DNA from: Thunnus maccoyii
Taxonomy: Eukaryota; Chordata; Actinopteri; Scombriformes; Scombridae
Reading direction: 5' to 3'
Assembly: GCF_910596095.1 (NCBI RefSeq)
Contig: NC_056538.1
Span: 32,267,094 to 32,331,093 of the forward strand
DNA length: 64,000 nt
Shown: one piece after another, positions 1 through 9,827 of the stretch
Layout of the letters: the number at the start of each line of letters is the position of its first letter
How positions within the stretch are numbered: position 1 is the stretch's first letter
The notes under the pieces: generated by a model
The model's input: the letters and a program-made list of their open reading frames with translations, nothing else
Database searches by the model: none
What the model was told of the DNA's origin: nothing
Program-made: the position numbers and the translations under genes

Positions 1-71
1 AGTGATAAAGTGCTGCAGAAAAATAAAATCAAAACTAAAATTTGTAGCTCTGTACTGCAGTTTTTCCTTTA

Positions 72-604
72 TTAGGGCCCAAGCACCTAGCGGTTCGCTC
101 ACACTCTCCATTCAAATATATGAGTATTTTTCTGTGTCCAGCGGCAGTTACTTATTGTCTCTACACACCTGACAGTACACATTTCAATCAAACTTTGACC
201 AGGTCATGTGGGTTAAAAGTCTTTACTTTTCTAAAAATAAACTTGATGAAAATTAGGAAATTAATTTGTTTTACACACAAGCTCATCAAAAGTTTTCAAA
301 TTATTAATTGAAATTACAGTGAAAGGGCCCAAAACTTGCGTAATTTTGATGCCACAGGTGTGAGCAAGACAGACATGTCTCACCCTGCAGAAAATTCTCA
401 TCCCCGCACCGTTGAGATTTGATGCTTTGCCATGACACAGGAAGTTGCTATAACTTTATTGTAAATGCTCCAGTCTGCACCAAACTTCACATGTTTGTAA
501 AGTCAGACCTGTCAGCCCAGGTCTGGAGACATCTACATGCCCGTGACAGAAGCCCTTGGACTGCACCGTGCCCCGACGTGCACAAGGGTGCAAAGACCCG
601 TTGA
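72..604. repeat. GGGCC-type dispersed repeat, left copy
   Basis: Starts with TTAGGGCCCAAGCACC and ends near position 604. Long stretches are the reverse complement of 53,945-54,250 (for example the 'cacacctgacagtacacatt' stretch). A third fragment lies at 36,272-36,436. These look like a fish interspersed repeat with TTAGGG-type ends. I cannot assign a superfamily. No gene is seen inside. Confidence 0.6.
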
Positions 605-1525
605 ACGCTGCTTGCAGCTTGAATTCATTTTGATCTTTTGAGCTGCATAACACGTCACTGAAGAACTACTCACTATACTTGATCCTACTTGATGAAATGT
701 CACAGTTGCACAACATGTTACTCACATAACAATAAATTCAATATTAAAATGTCAAATAGTGAAACAGCTCACCATGAGAGACGCCGAGCAGCATCACCAA
801 CAGTCCAACCACAGCTTCCATGTCTCCTCACTGTTCAGCCTCTGTTGACCCAGTCAGCAGCTTTCAGACAAACTTCTCTACTTTATTGAATAGAAAACAT
901 GAACATCCTACACTGAACAGCCTGAAATACAGTCCTGTATGTGATCGGCTTCAGAGGAGGACGTGTGGGAACTTTGACCTAGTGTTGTTTCTATTCATCT
1001 TTTTATAGACAGAGAGACAAAAAGGAAGTGGTTCTCGGTGTCACTTTTATTTTAACCTCCATCATGACAGACAGCCTTCATATGTGTGATGGACTCAGTA
1101 GATGAAAATAAAACATCCCTCCTTCACACTGAAAGAGGATTTGAGACTGACAGCTGACTTTTCTAAAATGCTATTAATGCTACATAATATTATGTCCAAG
1201 TGATACCGTAAAACTTGTCGTCTCTCTGTCTCATCATTGTGACAAAATAAGCATTTATATGATATATTGTGGCTCATTATTCTCATCTCTAAATCAATTA
1301 TAACAAGTCAAATTTGAACCCACTGACAGGTCATTATTACAACAGCATGTTGAGCTCATGAAAAATCAGCAAACTGCATTTTAAATTCAGGTGAAGACAA
1401 TGAAGTCTCCAGTCATGAAAAAGGCATAGTGCAATATATGCAAAGTGCAAGACATATATTGTATCTGAGTGATAGAGAATAATATTCAATTCAACTTAAA
1501 AGCTTCATGATTTTCAGGTAAACAT
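604..1525. repeat. Segmental duplicate of the gene D 5' flank
   Basis: Matches 52,796-53,540 in the same orientation, including the signal exon and the stretch around 'caaatttgaacccactgac'. A piece of it (about 1,450-1,520) is repeated directly at about 1,830-1,915, on either side of about 300 bp of unrelated sequence. Confidence 0.7.
773..821 (-). pseudogene. Orphan signal-peptide exon of a CD2-like receptor
   Basis: On the minus strand it reads ATG, then MEAVVGLLVMLLGVSH plus one base, then a GTGAGC splice donor. This is the same 49-bp exon that starts genes A-D to the right. No V, C2 or membrane exon follows at lower coordinates; the GGGCC-type repeat begins about 170 bp downstream. The exon therefore belongs to a gene whose body is lost, or lies outside the window. 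The flank 604-1,520 closely matches 52,796-53,540 beside gene D, so it came from a D-like copy. Confidence 0.75.
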
Positions 1526-1699
1526 TGAAGGTTATATAGTGGAAAAGTAATGCACACCAAGGGTTGTAGTGAGGTGCTGATCACTGGAAGCAGATTCAAA
1601 AGCAGGAAAGAAGTGTTGCACACTCTGGCCACCATATGTATTTCTCTTTCATTATAATGACGTTTTGGCCCTCAGGCCTTCATCCATGATTGTTGATCT

Positions 1700-1753
1700 G
1701 AGTCTTGTTTCAGAGGGATGTTGTTGGTCTCTTTATTTTCAGAGAGGAGCTGA
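1700..1753 (-). pseudogene. Relic of a CD2-like C2 exon (about 53 bp)
   Basis: This stretch aligns with the middle of the C2 exon of gene A (about 25,462-25,516), with roughly nine in ten bases matching by eye. Nothing else of the exon remains around it. It shows that a further receptor copy once existed to the left of the present array. Confidence 0.5.
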
Positions 1754-1950
1754 ATATAAGAGCGGAAGAAGAAGAGAGGGTTAGGTGGTATTTATAGGAT
1801 TGCCGAAAGTAGCGTAGTTGAGGTGTTATTGACATATATTGTATCTGAGTGACAGAGAATAATATTCAGTTCAACTTAAAAGCTTCATTAATTTCAGGTA
1901 AACATTGAAGGTTAAACACTTAAATACTATGTTAACTGAAAATTAAGGAT

Positions 1951-2011
1951 CCTCTCTCTCTCTATCTCTTTCTTTCTTTCTCTCTCTCTCTCTCTCTCTC
2001 CCTCTCTCTCT
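1951..2011. repeat. CT/CTTT microsatellite
   Basis: An almost pure pyrimidine run of CT and CTTT units. A shorter CT tract sits in the equivalent duplicated position near 53,545. Confidence 0.95.
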
Positions 2012-3089
2012 GAGTGCATGGTGGGAGTGAGCGTGGTGAGTGCGGTGGTGAGTTTGCTCTGTGAGTGACTTTTTTCTATCTTTTTATGTGTATTTTCTTG
2101 TGTATGTAAAGTCACTGTTGATTGTGTTGTTTTGTGAGTCTTTCATTGTGTCTGGGTGAGGTTTGGGTGGTGTTGGTGGCGTCAGCCGCCAGCTCTGCTC
2201 GTCAGCATGACAGCAGGTGGAGGCTCCGGCTTGGAGACGATAACTCGTCGGTGTTATGTCCCAACTGGTTTTCAAGCTAACTGGTTCCCGTACCTAACAG
2301 CAGCAGATGTTGTCTTCCTCTATCAGCAGATTTGTCACATATTCATAAACATATAACTGGAGCTTTTCAAGTCGCATCTCAGATCTACTGCGGTGAATAT
2401 GAGCATATATAAGTGAGCATTACATCACAGCCACCTACAAAAAATAAATTAAACAAAATATAACCTTTGCAAGATCGCGTCGAGCTGGATTCGATCTTAC
2501 TAGAGCAAAATGAGCTTCCCTCACCACTCACTTGTCTATCGCTCTGAGCTGTTCAAGCTCTCGTACACCCTGCCTTCCGTCACATATTAGTGAAGTACGT
2601 CAGCATCCAGGTAACATTTTGTTTTGGGATTACCCAAAACAACTGGTTACCTTGGGCTTGCCTGAGAAAATACCCAAACATATTTATCAAATTTCTTTTC
2701 TCCGAGGCTACAAACATATTGACCACTACTTTATAGCCCCCTACGACAGTAACGTTAAACATTATGATACATTATGATTTGAGACATACTTTTAAACAAT
2801 GACGATCTAGCTCAGAAAATCATCAAAATACGCTGCATACTATGTATCAATTAAAAATAAACACTGAGCCACAGGGTGAGTAATGCAAGTGGTAATAGTC
2901 TATCCTAAACACAGTAATGAAAATATGGACCTCATTTACAGTCATTCTCCGTTCTTTTGTGTATATTGTGTAGTAAAATAAAACACAGATGGACAACCAC
3001 TCGGGCCTCCATGTCATTAAGTGTTCATCAGTATTGTGTTATTCAAGAGCTTTACTCCAAATGAACCAAGCATGATGTGTTATCAAATG
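2012..3089. other. Stretch without a recognised gene
   Basis: Only short open frames on both strands. No splice-bounded exon or protein similarity that I recognise. Confidence 0.6.
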
Positions 3090-3640
3090 ATCCTATCCAA
3101 AACGACTTTCAAAAATGTGATCATAAATCAGTTGTCTAACTTCCATCTTGATTGCAAGCAAGGCATTGAGAAAAAAAATTAAGTCTATCAGTATTTGTAT
3201 ACTGTTTATTTTACAAAAGCCCATCATTTCCCCCATGAGCAAACACTTGGCGACAGTGGCAAGGAAAAACTCCCCTTTAACAGGAAGACACCTCAAGCAG
3301 AACTAGGCTCTAGGTGGGCGGCCATCTGCTTTGACCGGTTGGGTTGAGAGAGAAAAAAGGGGAGAGAGACACACACAACAAAAATAATAATAAATAATAA
3401 GCGTGGGCATCAAGCAGGGGGTCCACAACCACAACCCACATGAGCTCGCAATCCATAACTAGGGGGTCCACGACCATGATCCATAGGAACCTGTGAGACG
3501 AGAAAGCACAATAACTCCGGGGAAGAAGCCAAGTTAGTAACATGCATGAATGAAACATGAACACTTCCCATCAACATCTGCAGCGCCCACAATGGTGAGC
3601 CGCCGGCTGTACAAAAGAGTAAGATTTCTGCAGTAGTAGC
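3090..3640. repeat. Teleost interspersed repeat ('actcccctttaacagg' type)
   Basis: Contains the block 'ggaaaaactcccctttaac' followed by a 'gggtggcggccatctgc'-like stretch (here with gtgggcggccatctgc) and the duplicated phrase 'agggggtccac' (two copies around 3,420 and 3,462). I recognise this arrangement from many fish genomes as an interspersed repeat. It overlaps no receptor exon. Confidence 0.55.
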
Positions 3641-3772
3641 ATCTCAAATTTCAGCAGGTAGGGTGTTTCAGAGTAGTGAAGCCCAATAAGAATGCTCTAC
3701 AAACTGAGTTTTCCTTTACAGTTAGCATTTCGTGAGGATAAGGCTTTAGAGTGTTACTTCCTCCTGCTGCTG

Positions 3773-3868
3773 TTACAGTGTACATGCTGGACAATAAAAG
3801 TCCTGCTCCAATGGTGGTCTCCCAGCACAAATCCAGTGGAACCATAGACTACATGCTGTACACTGGAT
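3773..3868 (-). pseudogene. Ginger1 C-terminal PHD-finger exon
   Basis: After a TTTTCCTCAG acceptor the exon reads QCTACSLWFHWICAG and then DFYCPAC before a TAA stop (3,773-3,775). The Cys-x2-Cys, W-F-H-x2-Cys and Cys-x2-Cys spacing is that of the second half of a PHD zinc finger. It is the last exon of the transposase gene. The open frame on the opposite strand here is its shadow. Confidence 0.7.
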
Positions 3869-4111
3869 CTGAGGAAAAGCATGGTAGTAGATTAGTAATA
3901 CATTACATTTGTGAGCATACAGAACTGTCAGATACTCTTACCCAGTCATCATGCTCTCCTTTATTTCTCCCTGGACTTTGGCATGCATTCCCACATGCTC
4001 TGCATAGATCTGACAAGTTTTCTAGCACATTACACACGTAATTAATTTCTCAATGACACCTTACTGCATGCATGACGAAACACTGATCGAAAAAATTTAA
4101 ATAAAAAGAAC

Positions 4112-5171
4112 CTGAATCAGTGATCAGTCTATAAGCAATTTCCCTCCTCAACTGAGTGACATCGGCTTCATTAGTACTGAAATCCAGCACCCCACCAGAT
4201 AGGAGAAGCTCTGCAAACTACAGAAGATACAGTATAATCAGTAACATTCAATAGCTGTATTCAACAAAGGCTCAGTTGCACTCATACCTTTCAGACAAAT
4301 GCCTCACAGGATGTTGAGTCTTGCTGACACGGATGATTTAGTGTATTGCAAGTCCAACGTGAGATGTTTATGTGTCTGTGTCTCATGAAAGCTCAGTAGG
4401 ATAGCAAAATATTTTAGCCATTTGTAATTAAAAAAACTTATGACATTATCACTGATGTATAACTTGCCTTGTCATATCCCTGCATTTGCTTATGTGGTTC
4501 ATGGGTTTCACCTAAGGGGTCAACATAAAGCGCCCGCTTCTCCTTTGGATAAATGACCTTCATAATACATATTAAGTCATATAAAGGGGATGAATAATCA
4601 AATTAAAATCATGCTAGAGTACCACACAAATGTCTATACACTCCTACACATGGTTCACTCTGCTCTATGGTAGTGTATGTAAATTCTCACCACAAGTGTC
4701 CAGTGCTGTTTGTCACAGACTGGTCCTATGAGGGCATCGTAGGTCATTGGGTCAAGCTGAAAACATACCCACATAACGAATGAATGAACAAACGAATGGA
4801 TGAATGAATGGATATGTGTGCATTGCAATCATGTATGAACAGATTTTGATAATAGTCACTTTGTTTAATCCCCTGAATGATCCTTGCCACATTGCAGTCA
4901 TTTGAAAAGAATCAACAAGATAAAACTTTTTCTCAATTTTCTCTTGTAACTCCGCAATGACACGATGAATGAATGTATTCACAACCTTAAGTGACAAATA
5001 TGGAGTTACATTTTTGCCAACAATAATATTTAAGCATGTAAATGGAGAGACTTTATGCATGCAGATACCTCACTCTCTATTTCCCTTCCGGGGGCCAGAT
5101 TTTGCTGGTCTTTGGCAAATAGCTTGTATGGTCCAATTTTGCTCCACAGCACACCTTGCCGTTTACCTGAC
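4112..5171 (-). pseudogene. Ginger1 Ulp1/C48 protease part
   Basis: Exons at 5,069-5,171, 4,860-4,985, 4,691-4,756, 4,468-4,557, 4,288-4,375 and 4,112-4,217. Catalytic-type residues of the Ulp1 (C48) peptidase family are visible in order: His in KQHWTLV, Asp in YVDPLGE, and Gln and Cys in HPCQQDSTSCE. The Cys is followed by Glu where the family usually has Gly, and an in-frame TGA follows at 4,291-4,293. The donor after 4,468 is AAG|GCAAGT, a GC-AG type intron. Known C48 enzymes cleave SUMO-like modifiers; the target of a transposon-borne copy is not known from sequence. Confidence 0.8.
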
Positions 5172-5358
5172 CTAATGTCAGCTATTACTGAGAATTAGAA
5201 GACCAGAATTGTTTACCAAGGCGTCATTTGTAACTGAATGCAGCATCAATTTCTAAAAGCTCACCCAAGTTCTATTGAGGCATATGACAGACTCCTGCGT
5301 GTATGTAGATTTCTTTCAATATGTTGTTGTGAAAATTAAATTGTATTTACATCTATAC

Positions 5359-5892
5359 TTAAATTCTTCTGAGGTGACTGACATTGAGGGTGCTGAGGCA
5401 GTTGCATTGCATGAATGGAGGTTTGAGGACAAGGAGACTTGTGGACTCAGCGTGAAAGTGGGACACCTCAAGGGGCTGGGCTGCAGTGCTGGAGGAGGGG
5501 TGAGAGTGGTGGCGGTAATCCATTTATCAGGGATTCGTGGCTGTGGTTCCACATATTTCTTTAGATGGTTAATTTTGATTTTTTTCTATGGTGTTTCCTG
5601 TTGGTGTTTTTAGATTAGCACTTTTACTGTCAATATTTGATATTGTGAAAGGGCCTAATAAATCAGCCTCCAGTTTCCCCCCCTTTCTATGTTCCTGGCG
5701 AATATTTTTCCTTAACACTCGGTCCCCCACCACAAAGCAGTCATCCTCCCCCTTTGATAATTTCCGCTTCCGCACCCTTTTTTGTCCTTCTGCAATATTA
5801 GCCTCCACTTTAGCATACACGTCCTTGAGCTCTGTAGTTCAGGTGCATGGCTCCTCATTTTCAACTAGTGCATGGAGGTTTTCGTCACTTAT
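5359..5892 (-). pseudogene. Ginger1 GPY/F-motif exon
   Basis: The exon follows a CAG acceptor at 5,893. It has a basic stretch (RVRKRKLSKG), then a VVGDRVLRKN segment and the motif LLGPFTI, which is the GPY/F signature of Gypsy and Ginger1 integrases. A stop lies in frame at 5,839-5,841. After a 7-A run (5,579-5,585) the frame shifts and continues as a proline-rich tail (QPRIPDKW...). The 3' end at a GTATAG donor is my best guess. Confidence 0.7.
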
Positions 5893-5987
5893 CTGCAACA
5901 TTGGTGTAGATAAATAAGCAGAAGACACAGCAGAGAAATACATATGGTTACCAAAACAGTTCCTATTGTAGGTAAATGCCATCATAC

Positions 5988-7167
5988 CTGCCACTTGTCT
6001 GGAAGTTCAGACGGGTAACGGGCCTCCCTTCCATACATAAGGAAATAAGGGGAATATTTACTGGTTATCTGTTTTTTTTGTACGAAGCCCAAAGACAGTC
6101 GGTTTTATATATCTGTCCCAGTCCATTGGGTGGTCTTGTGTCATCTTTTTCAAAGCCCTGAAATTGAACAAATATGGTCATTCTCTAGAGAGATAGAAAG
6201 ACACTAAATATAGATAGAGATGTACACAGAAAATGTAGAAAGTTGTATTTTCACCCTTGAATGGTGCCATTAAGCTTTTCCACCAACCCATTTGTCTGTG
6301 GGTGGTATGGTGCACAGAGGCTCCTGGCAATGCCAAGCTTGGCACACAAATCCAGGTTGATCTAGCACAAGCATTGGATATGAAAATGAAGAACATACAT
6401 TTTTATGTAACACCATGTTGTTTTCCCCAGTGTTGCTGTCTACAAAAATAAAAAAAGATATAATAATATCATATGTCTCAGAATTCAATTTACTTTGTTG
6501 ACAAATTCTTTTCCTTGGTCAGTAAGAATTCGTTTTGGTGCACCATACTTGTAGAAAAAATCCATTATGCACTCTGTCACCTCCTCAGCCCTCTTACTTT
6601 TTCATGGATACACCTCTAGCCATTTGGTGAAATAATCCACCGTAACGCAAATATATGTGTGTCCATTGGTTGAACACTTCAACTTGCCCACAAGGTCCAT
6701 CCCCACAAGTTCAAAGGGCTCTGACACCTTAAATGCAAACCAAACCATATCATCAAGTATAAGACTTTTATGTTTAATTTAATAAGAACATTCACCTTGA
6801 TGGGTTTATACTGGATTTTCTCCTTTATAGATGCCCCCTTTTTTTGGCAGTCATCACATTGGGCTATCTAATAAAGTAAAACAATTGAGACACTCAGATA
6901 TGAAATATGTAAATATTTCCATAAGATCCACAGAAATATGGAGCAATAATGTACTCACCCATTTTGTGATGTCTGCCTTCATACCAGGCCAGTAATTCCT
7001 TTGAAGAATTGCATGCATGGTCTTGTCCACTCCACAGTGGGCCCCGATAGCACTGGCATGAAACTCAAGAAAGATGTTGTTTGAGTCATGTGGAGTGTGG
7101 ACGACTTTAGCAAGATGATGTTGCTGCTCATCGCGCTTTCTATGGCACTGGTAATACAGTTCCCCAT
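5988..7167 (-). pseudogene. Ginger1 integrase part: zinc finger and DDE core
   Basis: Exons at 6,959-7,167, 6,796-6,867, 6,494-6,727, 6,255-6,361 and 5,988-6,157. The first two give the H2C2 finger: His residues in EFHASAIGAHCG and the pair QCDDC in the next exon. The third gives VGMDLVG (first catalytic Asp) and LTDQGKEF (second Asp). The fourth gives PYHPQTNGLVEKLN (catalytic Glu). All three DDE residues are therefore present. An in-frame TGA interrupts exon 3 at 6,602-6,604, and an 8-A run shifts the frame in exon 5. Donors are GTGAG, GTGAA, GTAAA, GTGAA and GTATG. Confidence 0.85.
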
Positions 7168-7344
7168 CTAGAGATTACATTGCCATACACAATTGAAATG
7201 ACATTTAAAATTCAATAACACAATGGATATAGTGCTGTTGTGTGGTTTGACGGTAAGTGTTTGGCAACTTTTGCTGCCAGACTTTTTACCATTTTTTTAT
7301 GATTTTTTTTTTTACAGTGTAAACGGATGAATTGTGCATGATCA
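7168..7344. other. Junction between transposase relic and Ig array
   Basis: AT-rich spacer with a run of ten T's near 7,305. No coding signal is seen. The Ig copy begins abruptly at about 7,345, mid-domain. Confidence 0.5.
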
Positions 7345-8158
7345 GTGAAATGAAAAAAGAACATTTGAAGTGATGAAAAACACATCAGGTCTTGTTGTAT
7401 CTGACTACAAATTCATAACCTCTTCAGAGTACATCTGTCTGGTGATGAACAAAAAGCAGTGTGTTAGCAGCCATTCTGTATACACTGCTATACGACCAAA
7501 GATACACCTCCACTCAGTGGGAGAAAGGGCCGTGTTGGACTGTGCTGATCTCAGTGATGACCAGCCACCACTTTGGAAGAAGTACATGACAAAGGATTTC
7601 AACCCCTCCAGGACCAACTCTACAGTATTGGAAAGAAACGACTCATCACTTACATTGAATGACTCAGGTATTTACAGCTGTGAACACTCTTTCAAAAAGG
7701 AAATGCATTTATTGGGGGTGTGCCCCAAAATTGGTCCACCTGCTGTAGCGTTCTTCTCAGAGGGAGAAGACGTCACTCTCAGATGCAATCAGACAGGGGA
7801 TTTCAAGATCTTTTGGTTCATGAAGTCGAACCAAACAGAAGGCAGAACCGTTGATCTAAATCCACAAGAACTAGATGAGGGAAGCAGAATAAAAATATCT
7901 CACCCTAACATGAGTCTGGTTCTTTCTAATGTCTCACTGGAAGACACTGGGGAGTACTGGTGTGCGGCTGTGGACCAAAATTATCGGTGTGTGTCAACAT
8001 ACAAGATCCTTCTAGTGCACAGAGAGCCGTGTGGGATTTGCTTCATCGTCTATGCAGTGAGGTCTTCACTGCTCAGCGGTCTGCTGCTGACGCTCTGTGT
8101 CGTTGTCGTCGCTGTAACCAGGACGACCAGGAGAGGAGAGCAGATTACAGCTGTTTGA
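7345..8158 (+). pseudogene. 5'-truncated copy of the intronless four-Ig receptor
   Basis: The frame is open from the junction at about 7,345 to the TGA at 8,156-8,158 and matches the two full copies from the second half of Ig domain 2 onward: rest of D2, D3, D4, membrane segment and tail. The signal peptide, D1 and first half of D2 are absent. A five-residue segment before the D3 'SLTLNDSG' strand is also missing relative to the full copies. The C-terminal 40 or so residues are identical to the copy at 9,828. Without a signal peptide it is unlikely to make a surface receptor, unless an upstream exon is spliced on. Confidence 0.8.
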
Positions 8159-9827
8159 GAGGTCATATGTGTGAGTATATGTTCATATTTACTCATCATC
8201 AGGTTTTAAAAAAATATATATATGTACTCATTTCTCATTGTCTTTAATACAGTGTGTTAAATTCTTGATATTGCAATAAACAAAAAGAACGACTCAGTGT
8301 ATGTGATAATTTGATTTTAATAATAATGATTTTTTTTAAATTTGCTTTTTTTGTGTGTCTGTGTAGACACACTGTGGATTTTGGCCTCCATCACTTACAT
8401 TGAAAGCACATTTGAAGGATCTTTTAATATCCAGTATGAACAGGAGTGTTTGTGAACCTATCCTTTAACTCATAGCTTAGATGTTTTGTTAAGATGTTTA
8501 AAACTGATCTATTGGAGACATTTGGTTCAAAGTAAAGCGTTGAAGAAACCGTCTTTTATTATAAATGTTGTCATCAGTGAGACGTCGACCCTTCAGTCTA
8601 CTAACTGCTCTCTGTTCCTCCTCAGTTATTTCTGTGTTAAAGGTGCTTTTCTGTGTCTCACCAATAGATGGCAGGTCAAGCAACTTGAGGCAAGGCTCAT
8701 ATATTCAACATGAAGGCAATTTAAAGTAGAGCTGGGTGATATTACCTCAAATCAATATCATGATTAATTGTCACATTTACCTCGTATGTAATGATGAATC
8801 AAACAATATCTTATTAAATACAGTTGTATAGTTATTTGTACTGAAAAATAAACAGAAACCCTGGATTATGACTGAGTCATATTTCTTTATCATATTCAGT
8901 AGTTCAGTACACTTCTACACTTTCAGGTGTTTGTTTGATAAAACAGGAACTTCAAAGTAAAATATGGCTCCATTTAACATATCTTGTGAATGTCAGAATG
9001 TCGAAACATTGAGGATTTTGGGAATGTTGAAGAGGATCAATATCCTAGTTAAAAATTTAAATAAATTGAACTTTCTGAACATGTTTTGCTCTCACCCACA
9101 AACATATCTCTCCCTCTCCCCACACTGATTATATCTATGTCTCTCTCACGGTCTAACTCTTCATTATCTGTGTGTTTGAAGGTGTGTTTGTCTCAGTGGT
9201 TTGGTCACATCCTCTCACATTGCCCCCACAGCTGTACATCAAACCTGCAGGCACCAGTTTCACTGTGTCTGTCTCTAAAGTCCTCTGTTTTCATGCTTTT
9301 AGTTGATTTGGTGCAGATTCTCACACACATCAAAGAGGTTTGACCATATATTTACTCGGTTTTAATTCAGTTTATTTTCTACTAGTTAACACAAACTCTG
9401 TGTACAACATACACTAAAACCTTGATAAACTCTTTGGAGTTGAGGCCCATGTATACATCACATTCATTATAAAACACTTGCCAGCTGTTAAAACCTGCGA
9501 ATTGCCAGGATATTAGTATAAAATTAAGAGACCTGTTAAATCAAGCATCACCCGACTTTTACTTGAAATAGTTTTAGACGTTGGTATTTTTATTTTGACT
9601 TCAGCAAAGGATCTTAATACTTTCTCCACTACTGTCTGTTTGTGGACTAATTAGTGAAACTGTTGAACTGAATTTAAACAAACACAGATTACTCGATACG
9701 GAGCCTAATGGTTCAAAGTTTCCCATGATGGTGAGATAAAGGAGAGCTGATGGGAGGTGACATCAAACTCATGAGCTGACAAGTATCAAGTGTTTGCATC
9801 ACACTCACATGCAGATCTCAGAGCAGG

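Larger units (their letters stand above)
3773..7167 (-). pseudogene. Ginger1-type transposase gene, intron-rich, decayed
   Basis: Read on the minus strand, thirteen or so short exons with clean splice sites give, in order, an H2C2 zinc finger, a Gypsy-like DDE integrase core, a GPY/F motif, a Ulp1/C48 cysteine protease and a C-terminal PHD finger. A Gypsy-like integrase followed by an Ulp1 or OTU protease is the described layout of Ginger1 DNA transposon transposases; the host gene GIN1 descends from that group. Decay is visible as in-frame stops at 6,602-6,604, 5,839-5,841 and 4,291-4,293, and homopolymer frameshifts at 6,072-6,079 and 5,579-5,585. The N-terminal exons are missing: the truncated Ig copy begins at about 7,345. 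It could be a dead transposon or a degenerated domesticated gene. Terminal inverted repeats were not found by eye. Confidence 0.8.

Noticed and set aside
820-1008. Open frame beginning MSPHCSASVDPV, repeated beside every receptor gene
   Set aside because: It is the antisense of the signal-peptide exon and 5' UTR, conserved only because the DNA is duplicated.
2460-2560. tRNA-like phrase 'gatcgaatccagctcgacg' on the minus strand
   Set aside because: No matching acceptor stem, D arm or anticodon arm could be assembled.
3751-4041. Plus-strand frame with a good acceptor (VYMLDNKSPAP)
   Set aside because: It is antisense to the PHD-finger exon; the cysteine spacing on the minus strand is the better explanation.
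8486-8713. 75-codon frame conserved at 12,455
   Set aside because: It lies inside the 3,969-bp duplication, has no splice or protein evidence and differs only as the surrounding DNA does.
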